64,000 nt of DNA from Tetraselmis striata (Eukaryota; Chlorophyta; Chlorodendrophyceae; Chlorodendrales; Chlorodendraceae). Shown piece after piece: positions 39,001 through 50,612 of this stretch. The notes below the pieces were generated by a model that did not search any database, was not told the DNA's origin, and saw only the letters and a list, made by a program, of their open reading frames with translations. The translations under genes were made by a program, and so were the position numbers. Position 1 is the stretch's first letter, and each line of letters starts with the position of its first letter. The stretch covers positions 372,001 to 436,000 of the forward strand of contig VCJN01001730.1 in NCBI GenBank assembly GCA_006384855.1. Direction: 5' to 3'.

Positions 39001-42000
39001 CCCGGCACTCGGCGTTGTCTAGACAGAGCTGCTCGCAGGCTGCCAGCGACACGCCTGACGTGCGCGACAAAGTGTTGTCGTTGCAGCCGGTCCCCGGAAG
39101 TCGCAGGAAGCCCGTCTCGTCGGACGGCGACGGTGCGGTCGTGGGGGCGGGAGTAGGCGCATTGGTGGGTGCAGGCGTGGGCGCATTGGTGGGCGCTGAC
39201 GTGGCGGGTGGCTGGCCGCCGCTGGTTGTCTTGACGCCACTCCAGTGGGATACAGAGATCGTCTTCAGGTCGCAGGATGCCTTGATGACGCAGCTGCTGA
39301 CAGAGTTGCCGTTCGACGACCTGAAGCTGTACGCGCCGCAACTGGGCTCTTGCGCGCACCACGTCTCGCAGGCGGCCCGATCAATGCCAGCGACCGGCAG
39401 AGTCAAGTCGGCATCCTGGCAAAGGACGCCAAAATAGAGGTTGAAGGAGACTGGCGGCGGGGTGGTGGTGGGTGTGCCCACAATCTTGCGCCCCACAAGG
39501 TCGTCATCGTTCGGCCGAGCATCATCGCAGGTGGACTTGAGGAAGCAGTTGCCATTGCGTGTGTTGAACGTGATGAAGTTGCAGTCGGGGCCCGCAGCGT
39601 TGCATAGCGCCTGACAGGTCTCTAGGTCGACGTCCTCCACCTTGTCGCCGAGCGTGGGGTCCTTACAGCCGAGGTTTGGGGTAATCTCGTACGTCGGGTC
39701 GCTGCCGCTGCGGGTGGAGCCGCTGGGCGGAGAAGCTGGTGCTGGCGTCGACGAACTCGACAGGCGCTGCGACTTCCAGAAGTAGGCGGGGTCCACGCCT
39801 GATTCCTCCCCGGAACGCACAGCGCGGATGATCCCATCGTCATCCTCCTCATCGCCGGTGCTGCAGTAGAAGGTCACCTGCAACAGCCATCCGTGCGCGT
39901 CAGGCTATTTTGTGCCGCATGTGCAGATTTGCAAAAAGTACAATTCTGTAGCATCATGAGGACATCTGCCAAGCCGGGCCCTCTACCTCTCCGGCGTTGC
40001 CTCCTAGGAGCAGCATGGAGCCCTCAGGCGTGATGGCAAAGCTGTTGGCCCTGTCAGAAGGGGCGTCGCCCTGCAGCAGCGCAAACGTCCGCTGCGATGA
40101 CACGCTACCAGCTTTGCTCGAAACCTGCATGCGCAAGCCATTGGCATGTGTGTCATTATCGTTGCGTTGGGTTGGGGGACAGCCCCGAGTTGGGGGAGGG
40201 GGGAGAGGGCATGCTAAGGGGGGTTGACAGACAGCATCTTTGCTACTACGGGTGCCGACGTGGTAATATGAACACGGCGACTAAAAACCTGCCCTACCTG
40301 CCTGAGGTCAAATGCAGACGGAAATATAGAAAATGTTCGTGTAGATTGCATGCAAGCCCGATGTGTGGCTTCTGCTAAAGGGGTCGTATCGGTGCGTCCG
40401 CACCCGTAGTAATTCCTGTAGCATTTGTCGCACTGCCAACATGTGAACATTTCCAATCACTGCATGCTACTGCTACTTACTCTTTAATATAAGGTGTAAC
40501 TATTAACTTACAGCTGTTGCATGGAGCATGTGTGGATGTATATCATGGTGGAATATGGTAAGAGTAATTGGCGGATCCCCCTTCTGAATTGAAGTCCACG
40601 GGACAGCAAAATGCTACCCAGGTTACTGGTAGCAGCACACTGGCAAGCAGAAACTCCTGTGCTGGGTATTATTTGATATGTTGCGACACTATACATAAAA
40701 ATACAAACCGGCACAGTTGGGCACAGAGAGCAGTTCCATTACTCCTGTTGAATAGGGAAGCCATTTTTCAAGAGGGCTCACTGCTGCACACTCGTCATTT
40801 ATAACTGGAGAACACAAAGGGGATGGCCCGCATACCTCACGGAGCTGGCCGCATGACTTGCACCATAGCAGGAGGTCTTCCGTCACAGGGTTGTACACCA
40901 GGTTGCTGACCTCCGTCACGCCCGCCGCCTCCGCCTCCGCCGCTGTCAGCACCTGCCCACTCTCTTCCATCACAGCGAGGCATCAACAGCTCAGCTCAGC
41001 TGCCCCTTGAAAGGCAAGATCCGTTACAGGCACACAGGCGGGCTGGCCGCTTCACGTACCTGAGCCATCCAGTGCGCTCCAGACCAGGCCCGACGTTGCC
41101 GTGGACGCCACAATCACGCGGCCGCTGACAGAGTCATATGTGATGGCGCCCAGCGAGTCGGGCGGCAGCAGCCCAATGGTAGCCAGGGAGTCCACCGCCA
41201 GGGCATTCACAGCCTGCACCGCCTCGGCCTCTGCCTCCGGGCCCGGCGGCTCCAGGCCCTCACCATCGTTGTCCAAGCCGCCGGGGCCGCCCTGCGCTGC
41301 CGCCTCGACTGCGCCCACAAGCGCCACCAGGTTGTCCTCCACCGCCTGGGGTATTGTGTCCACCACCGCCAGCCGGTTGCCGGCCGCCAGGCCCAGCAGC
41401 AGCTTGCTGCGCTCCATCCAGGTCACGCTCGTGACGCCGTCCAGGCCAAACGCCGCCAGCTCTGTGATTGACAAGGAGCGCAGCACGGCGCCGCGAAGGT
41501 CGTACTCCACGAGGCCGCCGTCCACTAGCGCCCAAACGGTCCTGCCGGGCGCCATGTACGGAGAGGCAGCTGGGTCAGCGGCCAGAGGACTTCTGCAGCA
41601 TGTGGGAGCAGGTGGGTGACACCGGAGGAGGGCAGGGCGGTCTTGTGTCACGGTAGACAAGCCTTTGTGTGCTTATCTAGCAGAGTTCATTGCACCACCT
41701 GGTGTGGGGCTGCCAGGCTACCGCTGTAGGGCATGTTGACCCGGGAGCATGGGCGTTGGAGGATGGAGCCATGCGGAAGGGAGGTACCAATAAAACCATA
41801 ATTCCCCCACACAGGGACCGGGATTGCGGGCGCTTGCCTGGTGGTGGGGTTGATGGTCATGTCCGCCAGAGTCGCTCCCTCCACATTGTCATACTGCCAG
41901 GCGCCGCAGAAGAGGTAGGTGTCCAGCGCAAACCAGCTCTGTGGCGGCGGCGCATAAATCGGCTCTGGCGGCAGCACCGGCAGGCTGGGCTGGATGTCCT

Positions 42001-45000
42001 GGCACAGGCTCAGCACTGTCATGTTCTCTGTCAGCAGCAGCATCGGGCTTCCGGTGCGAGCGATGCTGAGGCCGGCGGCCGGGCTCCCCAGCTCACGCAG
42101 GTCGCGTGTGTTGGCGCTCCTCAGGCTACCCGACAGAGTGACCTATGCAGGGACACAACATCCGCCAGCAGAGCGTCATCAGGATGGGCATCCACTTGTT
42201 GCCTGCGCAATGCGATGCATTATGTAGCTCTGCCCATGGCATGCAGTCGAGGGCGGGAGAGTGCAAGTCAGTCAGCCAGAGGGAGCGGCTCCGTGCCTCA
42301 AAGATGGTGTTGCAGGAGGAGCAGAGCACGAAGAGCGTGCCGGTGTTCGAGGCGTAGTGGATGTCCGTGATGGGGTCATCCTCCAGCAGCAGCCCCGCCT
42401 GCGAGTCTGCGCCAAACTGGGGCCGCAGGCCGCCATTACGGTCCAGCTGTACGACACTGTAGGGGTCGCTCGCCGGCACGGCATAGAAGACACCGTACGC
42501 CGCGTCGTAGGTCAGCGCGGTGAGGCGGATGGGGCTTGGGATGCGGGCTTCAAGCGCCAGCACACCGCCGGCGGCGGGGTCGGGGCCGAACACCAGGATG
42601 GCAGCCTCCTGCGGAGCGGCATAGCAAAGTTCGATGTGTAAGAGAGCGTCGGGACTTGGTAGTGGGCAGTCGAGAGGGACACGAGGGAGTGCGGGGCGAT
42701 TTAGGGGTTCTCGACTTCTCATAGCTGGTGTCGGGGGACGCTGATATCACCTCGCGAACGGTCATCGCCACCCGGCCGCCCTCCAGCGCCGCCAGGCTGA
42801 TGACTGACGATGCGGTGTCGATAGCATCCTTGCCAGCTTTGCGAGCTGAGTCTCCGGCTACAGTTACTGGGATGCGGCCGGGCAGTGTTAGTGTGGAACG
42901 TCCAGCAGCCGGCCAGGCAGCGTCCAGCCACACAGACACACACACACATGTGTGTGTATGTGTATATATACATATTTTTCCATATTTATAGATACAAACA
43001 TCTACATGTATGTATGTATATACACATATAATTTCATATATATTATAATTTCCGCATGTATAACATGTAATAATTTTCATATAACATTTGATGTTCATAT
43101 ATAATTTTCAATGTATATATACACATACATATTACATACATGTAAATATAAATGTAAATACATGCATACATACATGGTATGCATATGTATACACATATAT
43201 GTATATATACATGTTTTAATTTGTGTGTGTGTGTGTGTGTGTTTACACGCACATATATATGCTGACGATAAGTCTTGCTTTACCCGCTGAGCTAAATGCA
43301 CATGTGACAGGTACAGATATGACCTCAATGACCGCCAAGAATCCGCCCGTAGCCCATCGTGCAGTCATGCTGTCCTCAATAGTCGAGTGCCCGCTTCGTG
43401 TGCACGCAGCTTTAAAGTTGCATGTATTCGCATGTATTCGCTATGTTGTACTTTGCGGCAGTTTATTCTTACTTGATATGCGCTTATTATAACGCTGATA
43501 TCCAGGCTACCGGATCACGTGGATAGTCCTATTGAAGTACATCGAAAAAAGCTTCGTGTTTACTTGTGTAAATCACATACACGAGTACCCTTACAACGGT
43601 ACGATACAGTCGTCCTTCCGGGTTCGAATGAGGTAATGGTCCAAGAGGGCTATGCCAGACCTACGACTGCAGTTGGCGCAAGAGGTCAAGTGCTGGGGCG
43701 GCTTCGGCCGATGTCCCGGCCCGGGGCGAACTTTACTTTTACTTTTACGAGTACCCGCGGCACCTGCACGGGTACTTGTACTCGTAATCCTGTACAGTAG
43801 GGTAGCTCCTGTATCCGACTACAAACCCGCCGCCGTAGTATACAGCAACGATACGAGCCGTACATCAGGTGCAGAGAGGGTACCGGCAGACGGATTTCTT
43901 CTTATTCTCTTTGGTATTCATACTACAAGGGATGACGCCTTAACTATATATATATATGATGATGATGTATCATTCTGATTATTATTATTGCTGTTTTGTT
44001 TCGATGACGCGAATGGATGATACTGCTAAATTAGCGGTGGATTATTCGTTTCTGGCCATATTTGATTGTGTATATTCACACTAGTACACGTACACATATG
44101 GGTACAGATACGGTACCAAATTCAGGCGAAGCAGAACGGGTATTAAGGATTACACTCAGTCATCAGCAGTCCCTGACGTACAGGGTAGTTTCGTGCCAGC
44201 ACCTGTCCTCACACAGATAATACACACACACGCGACGATACCCGACATACATATACTACTGGCATCGTGTGCCCACAGCAGACGATATGTATCGACGAAG
44301 CAGCATAGACATAGTATCAATTTAGCGACCATATGATGTTTTGTGGGGGCGATGACAGAATATGACAGCAGATGAGTAGTATGTAATCGGTCGTGCTTAC
44401 TGCTTCGTGCAGTAGTATAATAACGATTAGTCGGTCGCTATATATCTGCTCAGCGAAATAATTCATTCTCGTACCCGCGTACAGTATTGTAAAGGCATCT
44501 TTCGCGGATGTAAAAGTAGAAGTAAAGTTCGCCCCGGGACATCGGCCGAAGCCGCCCCAGCACTGGACCTCGTGCGCCAACTTTCGGGGATATGTGGCGA
44601 ACGAACGTGATAGTTCATGTTATAGCGACTATCGTCCGGACATTATAGGCGCGTAAAGTGTAAGCAGGTAAATATCGCGGACACTACTGTCCTACCACTA
44701 GGGAACGATGATGTGTAGGGTAGAGGTACCAGGCACCCCGAATTAGTTAGTTGGCGCGTATTACGATTTACGCCTTTATTTCATAGTTTACCGTACCTCG
44801 GATTGCCGCATGAAGTTAAACGTCGTTATTATCTGCAACAACATCCGACAATTAATAGATAAGGTAATCCTTTATTACCAGTAAGGATTTAACTCTAAAC
44901 TCTCTGCTCGCTTCTGTACTGGTATATTAAGCAGCAGTACCGACACCGGTACAGGGAGATCTCTTGGCGAATGAGCAAGCCACGTACGGTAAGGGCGTTT

Positions 45001-45791
45001 CATAGCGTGTTTATCGAGTGTCTGTAGCGTCGATCGCCGAACAAGTGTCACTCAGGACCGGACAGTGTGACGAAAAAGTTGGTGCCGCGCGCGAGGTGCA
45101 TCGCTGCACGGCGCGGGCACCAGCGTTCCTATTTGTATGGCCCAACCAAAACCCAGTGATGCCAGGGTAACGGTGCGGCACTACGACATGGATTGAGGCG
45201 GGGCGCGGGCCGCTGGCGAGATTAACGCGCGATGTGCATATTCTCGAAGTCGGCATTGGTGAGGTTGCCGTCTGAGGGTTCAGCCGTTCCGAAATTGTTC
45301 AGGCGTATAGGAAGGAAGAAACTGAGCACTCCGGATGATACTAAAGGCCACCAAAGTAGTCCAATGGCGACGCGCTCAACGCTTCGGCGCAACGGCATGA
45401 AGCGGGCCGACAACGAGAAAAGCGAGACAAAAGGACGACATTGTCAGCAAGATGAGTTGGCCTATGATAGCAGTGTGAGAAATACGCTCAGCTATCTATG
45501 GACGCGACGTCAATACCTACCCGGTGTTGGCAGATTCAGCGTCTGCAGTCTCTCGCCTGTACTGTATTGGATCTTCTCGACGCTTGTTCCAGTCGAGACC
45601 CACAGCAGGTCGGCGTCTGAGTCGAACGCTATTGCTCCTTTGAGGTCCGAGCTGGGAAGCTGGAGGTCGACGAAGTCCAACCTCCCACAGCCGAGTTGAT
45701 ATCCCTCAAGAGGCCACTGCGATGCACGGACGCTGCCCAGTAGCAGCACCAGCAGAATTGCAGAACACGCAGCCGCCCTTGTCAGCGACAT
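36022..45791 (-). CDS. Gene C: secreted propeller-PAN(x4)-acidic-C-terminal-domain protein
   Basis: Exons (minus): 45791-45521, 42866-42751, 42608-42297, 42142-41838, 41592-41060, 40963-40836, 40124-39987, 39877-38288, 37884-37811, 37709-37479, 37363-37285, 37132-37053, 36787-36544, 36441-36346, 36177-36022; 1,451 codons, so 1,450 aa. Every phase equals that of gene B, and exons 3-6 and 9-15 have identical lengths. Signal peptide AILLVLLLGSVRAS. The N-terminal half is propeller-like as in B. Exon 8 (residues about 602-1131) has four PAN/Apple-like modules; module 2 is divergent (ending CVIKASC) and modules 3 and 4 are near-duplicates. Pro/Thr/Ala linkers follow, then an acidic Ser/Asp/Glu/Thr/Pro repeat (PDTSDESSE) before the conserved VGGWEWRDDQ end. 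The Trp-rich C-terminal domain matches B throughout. Intron 1 is long (2,654 bases). GC donors occur at introns 3 and 4, as in B. Confidence 0.88.
42930..43260. repeat. AC/AT microsatellite tract
   Basis: Runs such as cacacacacac, atgtgtgtgt, tatatacatat and a (gt)10-like block (about 43220-43241) form about 330 bases of low-complexity purine-pyrimidine alternation inside intron 1 of gene C. Confidence 0.85.
43670..44590. repeat. Inverted repeat (foldback element) in intron 1 of gene C
   Basis: The left arm, near 43670-43753, contains gtgctggggcggcttcggcc followed by gatgtcccgg and ggcgaactttacttttactt. The right arm, near 44512-44590, is its near-perfect reverse complement. About 760 bases lie between the arms. 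This fits the terminal repeats of a non-autonomous DNA element; no transposase lies inside. Confidence 0.65.
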
Positions 45792-46210
45792 GGTGCCACG
45801 CTCCGCAAGTCTGCAAATGCGAACTGCGGTACGTGAACTGCTGGGCAGAGGCGGCGCCGTTGCCGGCCTGTAGGTTTGCAGCGTGCGCTGGTCGACAAGT
45901 AACGTCTTTTACTCTTTTAGACTCGATAGAGACAATATGAAAGAGGGAATGGGGGAGTGCGACATAGTAAAGAGCAGTCGGTCGAGATATAGCGGTTATC
46001 AGTCGCAACTGACGTTCAGCGCGCAGCATGGACGAGGCTGTCGGCGTGTGACACACGAACTATTCGCCCCGCGGCCCGAAGACACTTGGAACGCGTTATT
46101 TGGTGACTATCTATTATTTATTACACTCTCCCGTCCGACTTCCGTGCGGGCGCGCGCAATTCAGCACGAGCAGCAGCAGATGATACCGTGTGATGGTCGC
46201 ATTCCATCCG
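45792..46210 (-). promoter_or_regulatory. Upstream region of gene C
   Basis: Sequence 5' of the gene C start codon, bounded upstream by a LINE fragment at about 46.2 kb. It should hold the promoter; no specific element is recognisable. Confidence 0.3.
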
Positions 46211-46211
46211 G

Positions 46212-46347
46212 CATGTTTTGTTTCGCTCCGGGGACATGACTGGCAACACTAAAACCCTACTTGCAGCGTATTTAGTTATTTACGACGGGCGTTCAGCCAG
46301 CGATCCAGTTACGGAAAGCCCTGGTTAGGCGACGCTCCGTTTTTCCC
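46212..46347 (-). mobile_element. Truncated LINE 3' tail (minus strand)
   Basis: The reverse complement matches the 3' end of the LINE at 53.4-53.5 kb: acggagcgtcgcctaaccag, then gggctttccgtaactggat, and ends in a cggagcgaaac-aaaac A-rich tail. It is more diverged than the 47.9 kb copy. It contains only the extreme 3' end, as expected from a 5'-truncated insertion. Confidence 0.75.
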
Positions 46348-47888
46348 TGCCCCCGGGATAGGACAGATGACGCTGCGTTACAATCCCATCTGGCGTCAAC
46401 GACGCGCCGCGCATCGTGGGGGACTCAAGAAGTTCAGCGACTACATATATAATAGAATTATTAACTAAATTAGGATTAAATTTTTACTGCTACAGTGCTA
46501 CTAGGGTATACCAGGTAGGATTGCAACTAGGGACTTCTGTTGTATGTCTGTGTTACGACATAGTCCAACAAAAAACTTTGCGCTACTGCTGCAGCTCATT
46601 GCACTGTGTGCTTGTCGTATCGACGCAACGGCAACTAGATCGCATATCAATGCAATTGTACGAGTGTTGCACTGTATCACGGTCAGGTAAGATTATACAA
46701 AAGCATGCTAAGCATGCTACCGCGGAACAATACATGTGCGACAGTCTCGGGTGCCTCACGCAGGTCAAGCAGACAAGGCTGTCGTAAACACACAGAAGGC
46801 AGCACAGAGAGAAACAATGGTTACAACGTTGTCACCACCCGCCGCTATTTATGCGTATGGCTAGCTCACAGCTAGCCACCACCAAGCGGCACGCGCACTG
46901 CTAAGCGCGTCACCGTGGAGAGTCGTGCCTCGAAGTGTCGAACAGGAGGTCGTCGCTTAGAGACCTCCGCACATGTAGTTGACACATCAGTTTATACACA
47001 AGTATACAACTGATGTTACAGAGGCAGGTGCATTATACATATATGCATGCTACGGGTACGCACATGCGTATTATCCCGTAACTACTACTGAACAGTGTAC
47101 CGGTACCAGTAGGACTCGTCTCATGATTCATCATCCACCAGTACTCGTATTGTGGCGCGTGACACACGCGCGCACACATACGATACAGCAGGTACTCGTA
47201 CATGAATGATGCTACGATCATACAGTACCCGTACAGAGTATGCCATTATTGTCACACATGTAACATGCGAGGTGCGCGCGGTTTTCTTGCGCGCCTCTGG
47301 GGCGAAATACGGAAGGGCGCGTGCCGTGATAGTGACAGCGACCGGTCACGGCGGCTAAAATTTTGCGGCTTACGTAGCCGGTGACGAACGTCCTTTCGCC
47401 TCTCTTGTTTCTATTCCCAGGGTGCATGTACATGTATAATAATACGTTACCCGCAATTACATTATATCATTCCTTTCGTTTATCTAGAGGAACAATAAAG
47501 ATCCTTATTTTTCGCGTGTACGACAGTACGACATCACCTAGCGCGTTTTTGAGGCGGCCATGTACTAACTGCAAAGATTGCTATGTATGTAATATTCGTA
47601 ATGTATTGATACGCCGTGCTCAGTTGGCGTTCTGTGGTGCTGAGATCCCTGTTTTGATTTCGAATGTGATGTATTGAAAGTCCGCGCGGCCCATCATCGC
47701 GGGCTTTGCAGCGGCGATGGACGACGCCTACCCTACTTACCGCGTCGCGCTTGTGGTGCTGTTTATTCTTGCAACATCGGTGTTAGATAGGCATAGTCAT
47801 TATGCAGCAAACGCTAAACAACAATTACATTCAGGTTGTTGTCGCAATTAGCAACTTGCAAATATATGTGATGTCCCGATAACTAACG
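46348..47888. other. Gene-free stretch
   Basis: No supported gene. It contains short GTAC-rich and ACACGCGC-rich simple stretches and only composition-driven open frames. Confidence 0.4.
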
Positions 47889-48120
47889 GTCAGTGCCGGG
47901 TATTTTGATGGCAGTGTTTTAGACAGTGATCCAACAGTGTTGGAAATTCCGTCATTGGCCTCCAATTAGTCTTGCAGAATGCTTCGGCAATTTGCTTGAT
48001 GACTATAACGGAGCGTCGCCTACCCAGGGCTTTCCGTAACTGGATTGCTGCCTAAATGGCCGTCGTAGAGACGCTGCAAGGGTTTCACTGGTGCCAGTCC
48101 TGTCCCGGGGGCGAAAAAAC
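47889..48120 (+). mobile_element. Truncated LINE 3' tail (plus strand)
   Basis: About 230 bases, nearly identical to 53273-53500, the region after the reverse transcriptase stop codon. It starts at gtcagtgccgggtattttga and ends in cgggggcgaaaaaa. About five substitutions separate the two. Since it carries only the tail it is a heavily 5'-truncated copy, or a tail-only element mobilised by the LINE. Flanking taacgg at both ends may be a short target duplication. Confidence 0.85.
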
Positions 48121-49237
48121 AATAACGGGCAACGAATACTTTAATTTCAGGCTAATAGGAAACGTTTAAAATGAAATGCAGTAGCTAAAATTATAAATAA
48201 AGCTGAAATATGTTTCCACTAGCGGGTAGCGACTACCGCGTGTTCGCCTGTCAAGTGCGTGGGCGCTATATCGCTCATGTACATAAAGACTACGGGTAGG
48301 AGCACTGGTGTGAATTACATAAAGGGCAGTAACAAATCCACCTACTAGTAAAAGTAGTAGTAAAAAGTAGGAGCACCGGTACCATCAGTTTTTAAAACGC
48401 GACTACCTGTAGTGTCGATCCCATCACGTTGGCAGCGACAGGTCGTAATCCTTACTGCCTGTTAAATTAATAGTGGTGGATTGGCGGTATATTGGTTTTG
48501 CTTATGGTCGTAACTGGCTTTTTACTGGCGCTTTGTATGAGTCACAGTAGTGTGAGCAGTACCACTTCTCACTTCTCAGCCGCTTTTTCCCTGTGTTAAG
48601 CGCAGTACTGCCGTTAAGTACTCGCGACGCCGTCCGCTCCGCCGAGCCGATCGCCCGCCAGCCCGCCAGCCGCCAGCCCCCCAGCGCCAACCAGTCAGCC
48701 AGCCAGCCGATCATCAGCACTCCAACGGCCCTCCTTCGGGACTAGCCGCGCAGCTTTGCGGCTTTGCGGGTTTTACCGGTTGTCGCGGTTGCGTGTGTCG
48801 GCGAGGATCCCGCGATCGGTCGCGCGATTAGGGGACTAACCGACTAATTTATTGCCTGCGTCGAGCTCCCCCCCCCCCCCCCCCCCCCCCCCCCGCCCCG
48901 CCGACAGGTCAGAGGACAGAAAAGGCCAGGACAGGACGCCACGAGGTCGGGACAGGATTCTGGGTGCAACCCGGCTCCGTTTCGCAGGCAAGATTGCCCC
49001 AGCCCGCCCGCCCGCCCTCCCGCGGTCAAACCGGCAGGCCTTAGCGCCCCATCGCGTAAAAACTAGTCCTTAACCGAGCGGTATCCGCCCCTTGCTGTCG
49101 GCCCTGTCCGGCCGGCGACTCGGGGATCCGTAACCCTTGTACCTCGCGCTAGGGAATGTTTGCCAGGACCCTACCGCATTACCGAGTTTTCCCGCCTGGT
49201 ATAACATAACCGTAGCTCCGGTAGGGTTGGCCCCGAT

Positions 49238-50612
49238 ATGGGCAACCGCGCGCCACCGGGTGCAGCCGTCATAGTGACGGGGGTTCGCCCTTGGACGGTT
49301 GGGCACTTGGCTGAGGGCGCTGGGGCGTCCCTGCGTCGTGTGTGTTGTTGGGGGGACCCGTCGCCACTACCTGCCTTTTGGAGCCGCGTCGATCGGGCGT
49401 TTAATGGCCGGCCCTCGGCCATTCCGAAGATCGATCGTGTGTTGCGGCGGGATGGGCTAGTGCGCTTTGATGTGTATTATACCCAAGGGCAGGGTGCGCA
49501 TGTCCGCGAGCGTTTACAACGTTTTGCATGTCGGTGGGGGTGGTACTTGCGGGAACACCGCTCGTACTGGGATCGCCACGCCGCCCGCCCTCCCCCTCCC
49601 TCCCATCCCTTGCCCTTTCCCCTCCCTCCCATGCCCGCCCACCTGTGCGTTGCGACGCTTAATGTGAATGGGTTGTCTTCTAAGGTGGAGGATGTTGGCG
49701 CGTTGCTGATCGAGCGATCTGTAGATGTTCTGCTCGTTAAGGAGACCACGGTTAGGGCGACCGATATGCGAGTGCGTTTTAATGGGTACTCTGACTACTA
49801 TTCGTTCGGGGACCGCGTTGCATCGGAACGTGGGTGTTGTGTGTTAGTCCGGTCGCCGTACCGGGCGCGGGCAGTCGGCGCGCCCCACCCATGTTGGACC
49901 TGTGTCCGGGTGGGGGGAGGTTGCAGTGACTCCGCGGCCACTATATTTATCTCGGCCTATTTGCCCACCGGCTCACAGGGGGAACCGTATCGGGACCGCC
50001 TGCGCGAAGAGTTGGCGCGGCTTCGTACGAGTTATCCGAGGGATATGATCGTGGTGGGGGGGGGATTGGAACATGGATGAAAGGGAGTTGACGGCTCTAC
50101 TCAGGCGTTGGCGGTGCCTTCCCGGCGGTAAGCCCATGTGGCCGCGGGATGCATCGGCGCGCGAACGGGGTACTTGCCGGAGGGGCAGCTGCCGCGTTCT
50201 CGACCACTTCATCGCATGGCCTCCCACCATAGGCCCTCCCCCCCCTCTCTCGCCCTCGGCATGGGTGGACTACTCTTGGGACACCTCCGATCACTTCCCT
50301 GTCCTGTCTTCTTTCCCCATGGGCGCCATCCGTGAGGATGCCTGTCCACCTCCCCTGCATGAACGCCTGTCTGCAAGGTCCATTCCCAAACCGGCCCACG
50401 GTGACTCTCCCTCTGAATGGCCCAAGCCGTTCCACGATTTTGTCACCGCTAATCCCTTCGCGGTGCTCACCCCTCTAGATGACCCACATGTAGACGGCGG
50501 GCCCTCGGGAGGGGGGGGATCCCTAGACACCGGCGCCGATCACTTTATTCAGGCAATATGGTCGGCGGCGCGTGGGGTAGGGGCTGTACCAAGCCCAGGC
50601 GTTGTGGCCTAG
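49238..50612 (+). pseudogene. LINE endonuclease region, frameshifted
   Basis: Residues 1-125 are an N-terminal region with a possible nucleic-acid-binding part, then a Pro-rich hinge (about 49595-49630). The apurinic/apyrimidinic-type endonuclease begins at LCVATLNVNGLSS, with the metal-binding Glu in VDVLLVKET. At 50056-50064 a run of nine G, where eight would keep the GGDWN motif in frame, shifts the frame; the rest, including the catalytic SDH block (WDTSDHFPVL), continues in another frame. A second shift near 50.58-50.60 kb returns to the original frame for the reverse transcriptase. As written the product is truncated after about 280 residues. A homopolymer read error at the G-run cannot be excluded. 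Confidence 0.75.

Larger units (their letters stand above)
42867..45520 (-). other. Intron 1 of gene C, with microsatellites and a foldback repeat
   Basis: Holds AC/AT-rich microsatellite DNA at about 42930-43260 (several tens of CA, TA and GT units). It also holds an inverted repeat with ~80-base arms at about 43670-43753 and 44512-44590, listed separately. No gene is supported inside it. Confidence 0.6.

Noticed and set aside
41690..42370. 226-codon plus-strand frame opposite gene C (and its twin at 27335-28015 opposite gene B)
   Set aside because: It spans introns and exons of the sense gene and exists in both paralogues only because the DNA is nearly identical. The sense strand has the signal, phase and domain evidence.
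50056..50064. Programmed ribosomal frameshift in the LINE
   Set aside because: A plain G-run without a known slippery heptamer or obvious downstream structure, and a second shift is needed further on. Decay or read error is simpler.
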